Shown here: positions 23,927-38,100 of the stretch, piece after piece
How positions within the stretch are numbered: the stretch's first letter is position 1
Layout of the letters: every line of letters begins with the position of its first letter
Assembly (NCBI RefSeq): GCF_001649575.2
Contig: NC_051439.1
Location: 3,113,493-3,177,492, forward strand
Direction of reading: 5' to 3'
DNA: 64,000 bases
Origin: Kryptolebias marmoratus
Taxonomy: Eukaryota > Chordata > Actinopteri > Cyprinodontiformes > Rivulidae
Notes under the pieces: model-generated
Databases searched by the model: none
The model's input: only the letters and a program-made list of their open reading frames with translations
What the model was told of the DNA's origin: nothing
Translations under genes and position numbers: made by a program

Positions 23927-24118
23927 CAGTGGTGTTCAGTCTTGGTCCTCGAGGGCCACTATTCTGCATGTTCTATTTGTTTCTGCTCCTCAGCAGGTCT
24001 TCAAGTTCTGTAGAAGCCTGTTAGTCATTCATTCATCAAATCAGGTGTGTCAAAGCAATGAAACAACTAAAACATGCAGGATAGTGGCCCTCCAGAACCC
24101 AACATTGGGCACTACTGT
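23927..24118. mobile_element. MITE with inverted termini, relative of 14308-14519
   Basis: The left end CAGTGGTGTTCAGTCTTGGT plus CCTCGAGGGCCACTATTCTG pairs with the right end CAGGATAGTGGCCCTCCAGA through GGGCACTACTG, about 35-40 bp arms. The middle has TCAAATCAGGTGTGTCAAAG. Confidence 0.7.
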
Positions 24119-24329
24119 CTTATAACACTGGAAAGACTGTTTAACCCCTCAACTGATGCAGCATTTGTTAGGAAAATGCATTTGTGGGTTGAGCAGCAGT
24201 TGCGTCCATGAAAAACTTGCCAAAATTATCTGCCAATGGCAAACACCTTATTCTGCTTCTGACTCTTGTTTTGGGCTTCTGATGTACCGGGTGCTGACAA
24301 TCAGGTGCCTGATTAGCGCCTAATTTTCA

Positions 24330-24660
24330 GCACCTATGAGCAACCAGTGAAAACTCCATATCTCCACAGTTTGGGACCAAACTCTGTCCTTCAAAATGAC
24401 AATGCTCACCCCCACAGAGCAGGGTTTATCAGAGACATCCAGAACTTAAGAGTGGAGAGGATGGAATGGCATGCCTGCAGTCCTGACCTCAACCCCATTG
24501 AACACTTAAGGGATCAGCTTGTTGTGCTATTTGTTCCAGAGTGATTAAAACAACTACATTTGTAGAATTGCAACAAATGCTGGTTGAAGAATGGGATGCC
24601 ATCCCACAGCAGTGTGTGACCAAGCTGGTGAGCAAAGGCGCCAGGCTGTTGTGGCTATGT
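24330..24660 (+). mobile_element. Tc1/mariner transposase C-terminal fragment
   Basis: The frame 24347-24544 encodes NDNAHPHRAGFIRD, then CSPDLNPIEHLRDQL. These are the second catalytic Asp region and the SPDLNPIEHLW-type block holding the last acidic residue of the DDE/D domain. The next frame adds GTTGAAGAATGGGATGCCATCCC. Truncated at both ends and frameshifted. In plppr3 intron 1. Confidence 0.8.
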
Positions 24661-25325
24661 ATGTTTTTTCCACTTGCAACTAATGCCTCTGTTTGTTAAA
24701 TAAATAAATAAATTGTTAAAGTGCCAGTATGTCTTGTTTCTTCAGACTTCAATCATCCAATCTAATAAACAAAAGCAAACAAAAGTAATAGCAGAATAAG
24801 CTGTTTGGCACTTACATGCTCAATTCTGCTGCTCAATCCACAAATGCATTTTCCTCAGAAAGATGTTACCATTTAAGGATAAATAAATATGCTTTCCAAC
24901 TGTATACATTTTATTACCAGGAAGCATTGTTACAACAAAGAAACAATCAACCAGAAATAAATTTTCTAATTTTTCCTGATTTTTTATGTTAAGTTTAGAT
25001 GACGCTGACTGTACCACAGGCAGAAGAGGAGCATGAGCAGCTGTGACTCAACTAATTTAAAGCTGCAGACACTGAAACAGCTAAAGAGAACTCATGTAAT
25101 TACTGTATATGCAAAGTGCAATCAAAAATAATTTGTGCCTCACCATGCATCATGGTGAAGCACAAAATCTTTTGAGAGAGTAAATCGTTTTAGTCGGCCT
25201 TTGAAAACTTTCTGAACTTATGTTTCTCACTTACACAAAAGTTGCAGAAAATCTCACAAATGACACCAATGAAAGTGCTAACAATTGTGTCCTATTGCCA
25301 TCATTATCTTTTTTCTCTCTAACAG
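24661..25325. other. End of plppr3 intron 1
   Basis: No coding signal. It ends with a pyrimidine tract (TATCTTTTTTCTCTCTAACAG), a good splice acceptor. Confidence 0.5.
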
Positions 25326-25348
25326 GCTGTGACTGGTCCCACCCCAAG

Positions 25349-25429
25349 ATGACGTCTCCCAAAACTAAAGCCAAGAAGAAACCACCTAAAGACAGCATGA
25401 CTCTGCTGCCATGTTTCTATTTTGTGGAG
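25349..25429 (+). CDS. plppr3: plppr3 coding exon 1 (exon 2 of the gene)
   Basis: Acceptor AACAG ends at 25325, so 25326-25348 is 5' UTR. The ATG at 25349 follows CCAAG. It codes 27 residues: a Lys/Pro-rich cytosolic N-terminus, then [13 protein letters not shown], which is family-conserved. It ends in phase 0 before GTATTG. An upstream in-frame Met at 25220 belongs to intron sequence and is not the start. Confidence 0.95.
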
Positions 25430-26051
25430 GTATTGGTGTGTTTCAGTTTGTACAATAAATTAATAGGAAACACCAAAATGATATTTTTTTCCAAGCAAAG
25501 ATTAGATGTTAGACACTTTTTGTTTTGCCCTTGGCCTTGTGGGTTTTTTTTTTTTGAGAGTTTAATTTCATGTCCCTGCACATGCCTCCCCAGCTCCCCA
25601 TCGTCCTGTCCTCTTTGGTGTCCCTGTACTTCCTGGAGTTGACCGATGTCTTGTCCCCGGCTATGGTGGGCTTTCGTTGCTATGACCGTGACCTCTCTAT
25701 GCCCTATGTTGAGACGGGAGATGAGCTCATCCCTCTGTTGATGTTGCTGAGTTTGGCGTTTGCTGGTCCAGCAGCTTCTGTAAGTCTGTTTGCAGATTTC
25801 TCTCATTTTCTGATTTCTTTGTTTCCTGGTTTCAGACACCTCTAGTCTAATCTAATATAAACATTTAGGCCTTGTCCATACTGCTCAAATATTTTTAAAG
25901 ATTGAGTTTTTGTTGCAAAAGTATTTTTTATGGAGATTTTTAACAGTTTTGTTGCTGGTGGTTCCATGTAGACAGGAGATACAGAGCCTTTTAGAAACAA
26001 TGATGTAGAAACCTATATTGTTCATACAGACTTTGTGCCCAGAAAAAACAA

Positions 26052-26107
<56 letters not shown>

Positions 26108-29100
26108 CAGCAATTAGTGAAAGTTATCTAAGGAAGATAAAGAATACAATGGTCCAGGCTCGACTTGATAAATGCATGGACCAGTTTTTCTGCATCATTT
26201 TGAGTTAGGATGCTTCTAATTTTAGTGATATTAAGCAGGTGGGTGAAAGCTGGTAACATTTTTAATGTGGGGGTTAATGACATATCCTAATTAAAAATAA
26301 CATCAAGTTTCTTTACATTAGAATTGGAGGCCAAATTATTGCCATCCAGAGGAAGTGAAAAGCTGCACAGTTTATTCTTAAGATGTTCAAAAATCACTAC
26401 CTCTGTCATGTCTGAGTTTAAAAGCAGAAAATTAGGAGTCATCCAGGTTTTTATCTTTAAGACATGTTTTTCATTTAAGTAACAGATTGGATTCATTGGG
26501 TTTCATGGATAATTATAACTGAGTATCATCAGTATAACAATGAAAATTTATCCCGTGCTGACAAGTTATTTTACCTAATGGAAACATATAAAGTGAAGAG
26601 TATTGTTCCAAACACTGAACACTGAGGAACTCCATGACAAACTTTGGTAAATCAAGTTTTTTTATTAATATGCACAAACTGGAGTCTATCGGATAAATTT
26701 GATTTAAACAATTTTAGAGCCGTTCCTGTAATCTAAATGATTTTGATATGTTGACAGTCTTTCCATCTAGTGGCACAGCACGGGAATATCAGCAATTTTG
26801 GTAGAATTTGTGGACAGAAATACAAATATAACCAGAGAAGTAAATTTTCTTAAAATATATCTGGAGTACAGACTGGTCTTTTCATCAAATTTTTCTACAG
26901 CTTCATGGATAGTCTTGCCATTTTTGAAGTGATGTTCTTTCAAATAGTTATCAACAGTTAGCATCTCATTAGCTGAGAAACGGTGACAGAGCAAGGGGTT
27001 TCGAAAAAAGGGCAAAAGTCTTTATCCAGGCTATACTATAGGCTTGCTGAACGAGGGCTGATTTTGAAATTGTTTTTCAAACTTCTTCATGCTACACTCA
27101 CTAATGTCATACTGATGTGAAAGAATGCCATTTTAGCTCATTTTAAACCTTTACATTTTTTGCACAACATTGATTGTTTAGTTGGTCGCTGTTTTCTCAA
27201 GGATATGAACGACAACACGAAGGTATGTGTGATGAGCATAGACCGTTTTATGATGCTGAGGCTACTGATGTATCAGTCCACCAGGAGTTGAGTAAACCTT
27301 TGGACTGACTAGATGTGCTGATCTGGAGGACTGATACATTCACAAACTCAGCACCACTGGCATATAACGGTCCTCTTGCACTCATACACTGAGTAACATA
27401 GGTGTTATTTGAATGGGAAAACAGGAATAAGCTTAACCAATACTGTTGTGCACAAGGAGTTTATTACTAGCTAATCTAACATTCTTTTACATCATCTTTT
27501 AGAAAAACTTGATTTATAAGCCTGTAAACTGGTTTGGCTAGCCAGTAATCTAGCCTGAACAATGACTTTTCCTCTTTCTGTATGACTAATGTCACAGCTA
27601 AGATACTACCTACTGAGAACTATTTGAAAGGACATTACTTCCAAAACAACCTGACTATCCCTTTAAATTCATGTTTTATTTTGCACTCTATGCATCAGCT
27701 TCTTGTGCAGTTGAAGCAAATGCATCACTTTTACTGTCGACAATCTACAGCATCCATTAAGAGTCCATTTTTCCAAACAGCTAATGAATAAAACATTTTC
27801 AGCTCTTTTTAGCGATCTTTTAACTCGCAGCTGTACCACTAAATCAGCAATCTAAAGTAAGCTAAAACATTCTTTGAGCAATTATTCCCAGTGGGTCTGT
27901 CACGGAGTGACATTTGATCGATTTCTTGGTGTACAAATGTTAGCTATCCGAACACACTCGGCCCACATGTGTCACACGGATAAAATCTTGTCACAGAGAT
28001 TTACTGACCTTGTGTGTGTATGAGCTGAATGTGAGTCCTCACACATTCCACAAAGACACTTGTGTGCAGAAAAAAAATACATACATTTACACTTTCTGCA
28101 ATTCTTTCAGATCTGATTCCATCTCCCCTCTCAAAAAAATGGGATCAATGATTGATTGATTGATAAATATACACTTAGAGTTCCCATACACATCATCAAA
28201 TACGCCACAGGCCTCCCCAGTCAATACACACACACACACACACACAGCAGCAGCATGGAAACAAACACACTTCTTCAGGACTCATTTATCACTCTGACTT
28301 GAAGTGATCACTGCTCAGTAGAAGCTTGCCTCTATTTTCCCTTAGCTTTACTGTCCCACCGTAAATCACAATCACAGATATTTATGTATGACATTAATGA
28401 CATCTGTTCACTCTTTCAGGTGTTTTTGTATTCCTCTGTAAGCAAATAGAATTGTAAAACAAACAAAAAATACCTACCTGACACCTTCTTTTTCTCTTTG
28501 TTTTCATTATGTAGATAATGTTGGGGGAGGCTCTGATGTACTGTATGCAGTCCAAACTGAAGACTTGTCCCAAGTCTGAGGGCAGTATAAATGCCGGAGG
28601 TTGCAGCTTCAACTCCTTCCTACGCAGGACTGTGCGCTTTGTTGGTGCGTCCAACCATAAGTCTTTTTAGGAGTTAGAAATGATTTTGCCCGTGTGTGTG
28701 TTTGTGTGTCTGTCTGATGGCAAAGTATCTGATAAACCAATGGGCAATTTTTAATGAAACTTGTAAAACAGAATTATTGGATGTACATTTACCACTGATT
28801 AACTTCTGGAGTAAATCAAATTCAAGTTGGCTGCCACAACCAACTCTATAAAAAAAAAAAAACAACATTGCTATAACTCAATCAGTTTTACAGCTATCGA
28901 GTTAAAATTTGAGGTGGTAGTAGTTAAGAGTTATTAGAACATACTCTGAGCAAGACATCTCATGACATTGCATAAGCTTGCACAAGACAATATTTAATAT
29001 TTTACCAAAACAGATACAATTCATTTCTTAGGGTAAGATGATTTTACTGTAAAATTTTGGCATGATAGGCAGTGGGTAGTAGGCATTCCTTTATGGAATA

Positions 29101-32100
29101 CTAGGCTGTTAATTTAATGTGCAATTATCAGAATTTAGCTATTTAGTGATGTATTCTAATCTAGAATTAACATTTTGCTCAATTTTGGCTCCAAAAAAAT
29201 TATTCAACTCACTATCTGAGCCCTTAACATCTTTCCTCTTTTCAAAATAAATAAAGAAGATAATTACTAACTTGAAGGGTTAAGTAAAATCAAATAGGCT
29301 TGATAAAATACTCAACAGGAAATATCCTGAGGCACGTTTTGAACTTTGAAGGTGAATTAATCACTCTTTTCTCTTCATACTTTTTCTTGTAGGTAAAAGC
29401 TTAAAACTAGCAAAGTGAGATGTTTGTGTGTTGCTTCTGGTTGGTGGTTTTCTGTCACTGCACACGTTTCTAAATGAATAGCTCAGAGTTAGAGAAACCA
29501 CTGGGGGCCTTTAGATCGTTTACCAAAGCTGCCTCTTACCTCTCTCCCTCAGGTGTTCATGTGTTCGGTCTCTTGGCAACAGCTCTGGTGACAGATGTCA
29601 TCCAGTTAGCGACTGGTTACCACGCCCCATTCTTCCTTACTGTGTGCCAGCCCAATTACACGGCCCCCGGAGTGTCATGTGACAACAACGCTTACATCAC
29701 ACATGACATCTGCATGGGAAAAGACCAGTATGCCATTATGTCAGCCAGGTAAAGCAGAGATTTACATTCTGAGATACAGTGTTTTTGTGTTCAATAATGT
29801 CATATTTGAAGCCTTGTATGGAAAACAATAGAAATTTATATATTTGTACACTCATCTCGTTTAATGTCTTTTTATAGTATTATGATGATGAAAGAATTTG
29901 AATGAAATATTCAAAATATAATTATTGACTATACATCTACAATTAACTTTTAGAGTCAATCCAATTCAAGATGGTTGCCCCATCTAATCACTCTTAACAA
30001 GCAAAAAATGACAAACTCAGTCAATTTTACAGATACTGAACTAGAATGTTATGTGGTAGTAGCTGAAAGTCATTCATAAGCCATACTCTGAGAGCTAACA
30101 GATCATGTGAAATTTTTTATATTGTGTGAGATTGTCCATATTTATATTTTTAAATAACAGCTCTAACCTCATCTTTTCCCATCATAAGATGATCTTTGTT
30201 TAAAACTCAGGAATTTGCAAATAAAGTGGGGAAATAATTATTTGATCCCCTGCTGATTTTGTAAGATTGTCCTCTCACAAATACATAAACAGCCTGTAAT
30301 TTTCATGGCAGCTTAATTTTGATGCAGAGAGACAGAACATCAACTAAAAACCTAAAAAAAAAAAAAAAACATTGTCTAACAATTACGAAGAGATTTGCAC
30401 GCCATTGATTTGAATAAGTATTTGATCCCCAACAACCCTAACCAGAATTCTGGCTCCAGCGGACTGGTTATTTGGCCATGTGGCACACCAATTATAATCA
30501 GTCAACCAATCAATAAATCAAGGACATCATTAGTAACACACTATGCTGCAATTGATTGAAAGAAGACCCATCTTAAATTGTCTAGATAATCTAAATGATT
30601 CATAGAAGACTTGGCAGAAAATTCTGTAGTCAGTTGGAACCAAATTCAAATTCTTTTGCATCAACTCCACCCACCATGTTTGAGGGAGGAATACTGAGTA
30701 TGACCCAAAAAACACCATCACTACGGCCAAACACAGAGGTTGAATGGCTGTTTTTCTGCTAAGGGTACAAGATTACTTCACCACACTGAGGCTTAAATGT
30801 AGAGGGCCAAGTACTGTAAAAGTTTGGACCAGAACCTCCTTTCCTCAACCAGAACACCGATGATAGGTGTGAATGGGTCTTTCATGGCAATCACCCAAAA
30901 CATAGTGCCAAGGTAACAAAGGATTGAAAAGGAGCATCTTTCTGTCATGGAGTGGCCTACCTACTCTTCAGACCTCAGTCCTGCAGAAAATATGTGGAGT
31001 GAGCTGAAACTTTAAGTTCCCAAACCAGAGCTAAGAAACCTAAAGGATTTATAGAGTTTATAGAAACTGAAGTGGGTCTCTGAGATGTGTGCAAACCTGG
31101 TGACCACCTGCAAGAAATATCTTACCACTAAAGGCTTCTCCACCAGGTAGAGTCATGTCTTTCTTGGAAATCAAGTACTCATTTCCCTCAATGACACATA
31201 AAATAATTTGTAATTTTTAATTATTATAGTTTTTTATGGATTTGTAATTTGGTATTCAGTCTCTCTTCAATAAAATAAAACCACTGAAAATTAGAAACTG
31301 TATTTTTGTTGTAAATGGCCAAACTTAGTAAATCAGCAGGAGATCATATAATTATTTCCCCCACTGGAACTGTGTTCAGGATAAGTATGTTGCTTTCAGG
31401 TTTTAAGGTTGTTGAAGTTGCTGTTTAGCAGCATGCTTCAGTAGATCAGACGAATGAGCTCCAGCAAGTGGATATGAAAGGCATAATAAATGCAGACGCA
31501 CAAGAGAGATTACAGCTATATTGAGCTAATACGGGGATAATCCTGGTACAAGTGTACACATCGGTTCTACGATGCTTGAGGGGACTCATAATAAAAAAAA
31601 CTAAAGCCATAGTTTGATATTTTAAATATTAAGCAATTTTCCTTTGAGATGAAGAAAATTAATGATTCTGTTTAATATTTTATATTTATCATCTAACCAT
31701 GAGATAAAAAATTTAACTTAAATGCAATGTTGAGCTTCACACAGACTTAAAGAATGAGTCAAAATACATTTACTCTCAAACTACCTGGAACTTAGTCCAG
31801 AACCTTGCCTCTCCAACTAATAGTGTGAATGGTGAATCAGCTGAATCAGCATTCACACTGTATTTTTCATAGAATCTTTGCAATCTAACTACTTATGCAT
31901 ACTTTGTTATTTTTGCCATCCATATATTAAAAGTTCAGCACATTCAGGAGATGGGTGGTATGACTTTTGGATTTTCTAACTTTTGTAGTTTAATTTTCAA
32001 AATATTTAACTTTATTTACAAATATATTTCACATAGAAATATGCTAAGATCTTTTCAGTTCCTTCAAAAACATTGTTCTCTTCGAAATCTGCTTTGCCAC

Positions 32101-35100
32101 ATCTTATGCTGGACAATGGACAAACTCACTTAAAGAGCATCTTTGTGTTGCTTAACCATTACTTCTGTGCAATTTGACAAGAGCAGTTTTATATATGCAA
32201 TCCTGATATCACACATAAAAAGAGAAGCAATGAACATAGATGTGAAACAACTGTTTTATTTTTAAAAATTGTCTTATTGGCTGGTGATGCTGTAAATGCC
32301 TAGGTCTGTACATGTATTTGTCTGTCTGTTAGCAAAATATCTCATGAACTACTTAATAGATTTCAATGAAACTCTCAAAAAGTAATCACTAAATGTATAG
32401 CTACAACTCATTGCCTTTAGGAATCAACTAGATTGAAGATGGCTGCCTAGTTAAGCAAATTTAGGAAACACAGCAATGGCTATAACTTAGCAATTTTTAC
32501 AGATCTTGAGTTGAGTAGCTTAGAGTCATCTCCAACACATACTTTAGGCGTTAACAGATCCCACAAAATCTTTGTTTAAAATGTTGGCATGCAGAGTGGC
32601 GGACAATATGCATTCCTTCAAGAAACACTATTTTCATTTATTCTATTTTATGTATTCGATCCTAACTTCTCTTTTTTCTCTTAGGAAAACCTTTCCATCC
32701 CAGCATGCAACACTGTCTGGATTTGCTGCTGTTTATATCTCTGTAAGCAACTGACTTCTCTTGATCATGCTGGCTTTGCACGATGTGTTTGTGAATAAGG
32801 GGGTTGTTAACCTTTAAATAATAATTTTAACCAGATTAGTTTTGTTTTGTTTTTTTCAAAGTCCAGAGTAAAATAATAATATATATTAACACCGCACAGT
32901 TTTAAACCACACATGATCCTAAGTATTAAAAGAGTTCACAGTAAAACTGCATGACATCCACTGAAAGTTACAATAGCTGTTCTCCACTATTTGCTCACAA
33001 ATGTGACATAAACTGTTTTTATGTCAGATTTTGGGTGTTTACTGTGTGAATGTTGATTCAACATTGTTATTTTTTTCCATTATACTACTTTTGCATACTT
33101 TGTGCTATTTTAGTCATTTATAAAACAAAATGTTCAGCTCATTCAAGAGATGGGTTCTATGACTTTCAGTTTTCATAACATTGTTCTCTTTTAAATCTGT
33201 TTCATCACACTTTCTCGGTTCTTCTGCTACTTTTAGCTAATCTTTTGACACTATTAGCTTTTATTCAGCCTTTTGCTGCATTTAACTTTTAGCCATCTAT
33301 CTATTTTCTACCACTTATCTGTGGTCGGCTTGAGGAGGCAACAGGTCCAGGAGAGAAACTCAGACATCCCTATCCCAAGCGACACTCGCCTTCTGCTTGG
33401 GGAATTCTAAGGCATTCCCAGGCTAGTGAGAATTTTTGATCTCTTCTTTCAGTTCTGGGTCTGCTCCAGGGTTTCCTCCCAGTGGGGCATGCCCAGAAAA
33501 CCTCCAAAGGGAGGCGTCCAGGAGTTATCTTAATCAGATGCTTGAACCACCTCAACTAACTCCTTTTGAAGTAAAGCAGCAGCAGCTCTACTCTGAGCTC
33601 CCCTCGGATGACGAAGTTCCTCACCTTATCTCTAAGGCTGAGCCCTTCACTCTATGAAGGAAGCTCATTTCAGCTGCTTGTATCCGGGATCTGATTCTTT
33701 CGGTCATGATCCAAACCTCATGACTATATGTGAGGGTTGGAACGTAGATGGACAAGTAAATTGAGAATTTTGCCTTTCAACTCATCTCTTTCTTCACCAT
33801 GGTTAGGGTTAGGCAGAGAGTAGTAAACGGAAAGTTCAAGAGAGGTGGTCTTACAGTTCTGGAGAGAGGTTCCAGCATGGAAGGTAATGAGGTGGTGGTT
33901 CTTCCTGGATCTGATCTTCAAGGCACTAGGTTCCAGTAGTCTTGAAAAGGCAGTCCTTTGCAGGAGGCAGACTGCCACAGGTAAGCGGCTTTGGGATACT
34001 TCACACAAAAGTTTGGGGCTTTCAGGTCAGGTAGGTCTCCAGGAGAAAAACAGGTGACTCTGAGAGAAATGCAAAAATACCAAAACATTAGAGAAGTCAA
34101 AGGCTTAACAAAACTTGAGCTAGGCTGAGATGTTTTACCTCAGGGCAAACAATGCTCCAGCACTGATCTGATCCCCAAGACAGCCTTAAGTATCCAGCCT
34201 CCCTGATGAGCCAAATCGTCTGCAGCTGCGGAGGAAGGCTGGCCAACCAACGAGAGGGCTGGAACCAGCAACCAGGAAGTAGACTCCCAGATCACCACAT
34301 TTACTTAAACTAGTATTTTATTACATCTGGGTAGCATTTTGCTAATTTTAGCTTTTAGTTAGTGTTTGGCCTTTTTTTTTTAGGGTTAACAACTCTGTTT
34401 CAGCTTCTTCAGCAAACTTCAGTGAAGTCATTCAGCACTCAGCATTCACACTTTCTCAAGTTCATTGTTAAGGTCAACTCTTGTGAATATTTCTTAACAG
34501 TTTGCCTTTTGGCAGTCTGGCACTCAATTTGTAAGCTGCGTGACAAAGTAGTCCTGTTACTTTTCCACCTGGTAACACTCTCACACAACCTCCTCCACCA
34601 GTATTTATTACAAGCTACTGGCCTTATCACTGCTGCTTCACTGGGCCCTCTATATCCTCATTAAAACTTACTACACTGACTAGTGTGGAAAAAGAGGAGG
34701 AAAGCAGCCGCTTGAGCTAGTAGTTACAACATATGATCTAATCTGTGCACAGCTGACTCATCCCAGCCCACCATATTATAACATTCTTAATAAAACACAC
34801 TGTATTTATTTATGTTATTAGTTAAAAATACAGTAAACTAAAGCGAGGACATATTTTTTCATAAACCAGACACAAATTTCAGAAGTTCGAGAGGAAATCT
34901 ACACTGAAAGAGAATGAAATTTCTCCTTGCTGACAGGTTTTCCCTCTTGCTTCAAGAGGAGCAGGATTTTTGTGCTCAGTAGCCCATGGACAAGCTTGTT
35001 AAAAAATGGTTATTTTTGCAAAGTCTGGCATTCTGTCACTCAGCTGTCCTCTATTTCATGCAATGAAAAAACACTGTGCATGCTCAGAATATGAATGCAC

Positions 35101-38100
35101 AGAAAAAATTGTGTTTTTTCCTGCCTATCCTGCTCACTCATCAACCTCTTTTTGGTGTCAAAAGATGTTTGACCAGCCAGCTTTACATGTGCCATTTATT
35201 TTTTGTAAGTTAAAAGCTATTGATAGATATAAATTGTTGTAACAGGTACTTTTTATGTACAAGAATTTCCTTTTTATCTTAAAAACACAAATACATGAAA
35301 TAAGTTGATTATAACAGCAATTTCTCATAATTGTTAAGACCTAAAGCTAGCCTAGCTTACATAGGTTCTGATCAATTATAACAGAAACTTCAACGATGCT
35401 CATTCACTGTTTCCTTTTTTATGTTTATTTTTGGGAATCAACTGAGCACTCACTTATTGCATTTGAGTGGAAATCCATGCCACCAGATTCTGCATATCCA
35501 GTGTCACTATAAGTAAAGCTAATTGTTGTGTTTCTGTGGGATGAGAACAAATAGAAATGGTGTTTAATTCTCATCTAACTGGTGGTAAACTGTTTTACTG
35601 TTCAGCTACTGTACAATGCACTCACTGACACAAAAAAGTACCCAGACGGAGTGGTGGAAATGAAACAGTTGAAAAACTGTGATCCAATACAGACACAAGT
35701 TGGTCCTATGTCAGTATAGTGTGGCACCCAGTGTGGATTCAAATGACGATTTGATGCAGAGTCACACATCTGTTACTTCCCTTCCTCATGTGAGTTTGCC
35801 CACAGCTATTGGATCTGGACCTTGAGATCAAGCAAATCTTAAGGTCATATAAAAGACACGAGGATGCGGGATGTCAATGAAGTAGGGCTGTGTCCTCAGG
35901 GTTCCCTAGGTCCCCACCAGGGGTGACCTGAAGTCAGACCCTATGACTTCCCACATCAGGATGCCACAGCATTAGGAGGATTGGTCCTCTGTCCTCAGCA
36001 CTGCTATACACACAGCAGTATTCATGGTAATGTATTATCAAGGTTAATCTCTGAACATATGGCACTACTTGTTATCAGTGTATGTCTCTAGTTACAGCAT
36101 CGCTCCAAACTCAGCAGTCTCTACTTACATATGGGACGGTGAACCTAAAGTCCAGCTGTTGTCAGTCATCAAGACCTGGTACAAGATGTCATGGGATGTT
36201 GTGAAGAGCCCAGTACCTGCATTTGGATGAGAAGCCCAGATGTTATGGGGTTCTATCATTCTAGGCACACAATATGATTGTTCTCTTTTTGTGGCGTCTG
36301 TCTTGGATGACCAGAAGTTTCACATTTTTGGATTCCTTCATGTACCTGTTGGTTCCAACATTGGACCACTGTAACATACAGTATCAATACCTAACGTACC
36401 AGGCAATAGTATGATATAACCACCTGGTTTCATTCAAATCTACAATGTAACCCCTATAAAACTCCATGAAGTACTGGTAATGCTGCCTAATGTATCTATG
36501 AGGCATTCTCTGTGCCTGCTGACCTTCACTCACTGTTCTGACTGACTAAAGACAATCCTTCCTTCTGGGTGCTTTTTTTGTCAGTGACTATATTTACTGA
36601 ATATTTACTGTATTTACTTAGTGCTGTAGGTTTCTGTCTTTTATTTTCAACTCTTGCATTTATATGGCTAACATATTTGTCCTATGCCAATGTATGGCTT
36701 TCTCATTGAAGATGTATTTCAACGCCAGCATCAACAGCACAACTAAGCTGCTAAAGCCCCTGCTGGTGTTTGCTTTCTGCATGGCGGCAGGCCTCGCTGG
36801 CCTGACTCAGATAACGCAACACCGCAGTCACCCGATAGATGTCTACGTGGGATATCTAATAGGAGCCGGCATCGGAGTTTATCTGGTTAGTATATGACAG
36901 GCAAAGAGATTTAAGTTAAGCCTTGATAAAATCTGAAGTAAAAAAATGATAGTGCTCTGTTATATTGGTGGTTTGAAAGTAATTACCCCCTTTGTGATAG
37001 GTTAGTAAATTGTGAATTTGTCTTGCAATTGATCCCCCATTTTTGTTTTACGAAATGAGTTCAAGTCTATGTTTGTGTTCATTTAGAATTTTATTTTATC
37101 CTCAGAGAATTACAAACCAGCATGCTGGGAATTACAGCATTCTTATAAATAGATCTTTTAAATAAGACAATTTCGTCATTTTTGCTGTTGCCAAATTGTT
37201 TTAGTGTATTTTTTTTAACACTATCACAGCATGCGCTAACAAATAGCTTTTTTTCCCATCACCTCTCCTCTCTGTGTGGCTCCATACTTTTCTCTCAGTA
37301 GATTTTTTTTTTTTAGTTTTGACACACTATATATAGCTTTTTCTATTACAGAGTGAAGGAAGAGGGGACGAATAATCCGATAAGAATTCTCTGAGCAATT
37401 TCACACTTTATTTTAAGAAAACTTGTCGCTACCATTTTCCATGCTTCTCCCTCTATTTTCTCTCACTTCTTTTAAAGAGGAGGACCATTTTCCCGCTGTC
37501 ATTAAAGGGTGAAGACTGGAGGAAGAGTGATTCATGCTGACCTCAGGCAAAATTCGTTTTGAGAAGAGATGCCTATTCAAGCCCACTAATAGAAAAAAAA
37601 TCATTTTTTTCCTCTAGAAGATTAAAGAAAAGACACTTTCACGGTCTAGTCTTTATTTAACACTTTAGGTGTTTCTGTCACATAAATTTTTTTCCACTTC
37701 CTGTGTGTTTCTTTCCTCTCTTAGGCTGTGTATGCTGTGGGAAACTTCAAAGCATCAGAGGAGGATGATCCATCTTTGCAAAGACTAGCTTCAGTCCAGC
37801 AGAAGGATGGCCTGAGAGTCTTGAGCCAGCGCAGCCATGATTCCCTGTACAGGAAGACTCCCAGAGTATCTGAGAGCAGGGAGGAGCTGGGGGCTGGGTT
37901 GGGGGCCGGAGCACGCAGTAAGGTGAGGAGGGAGAAGGCCTCCCTGGCCTCCCTGAAACGAACCAGTGCTGATGTGGAGCTCTTGGCGACCCGAGGTCCC
38001 ATGGGTAAAGAGACCATGGTAACCTTCAGCAACACTTTGCCCCGAGTTGCAAACGGAAACAGCCCTATCTCCCCCTCTGATGAGCCCATCACCACGCAGC

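Noticed and set aside
25417..25839. 140-residue antisense frame over plppr3 coding exons 1-2
   Set aside because: A shadow of the + strand exons crossing an intron; no domain.
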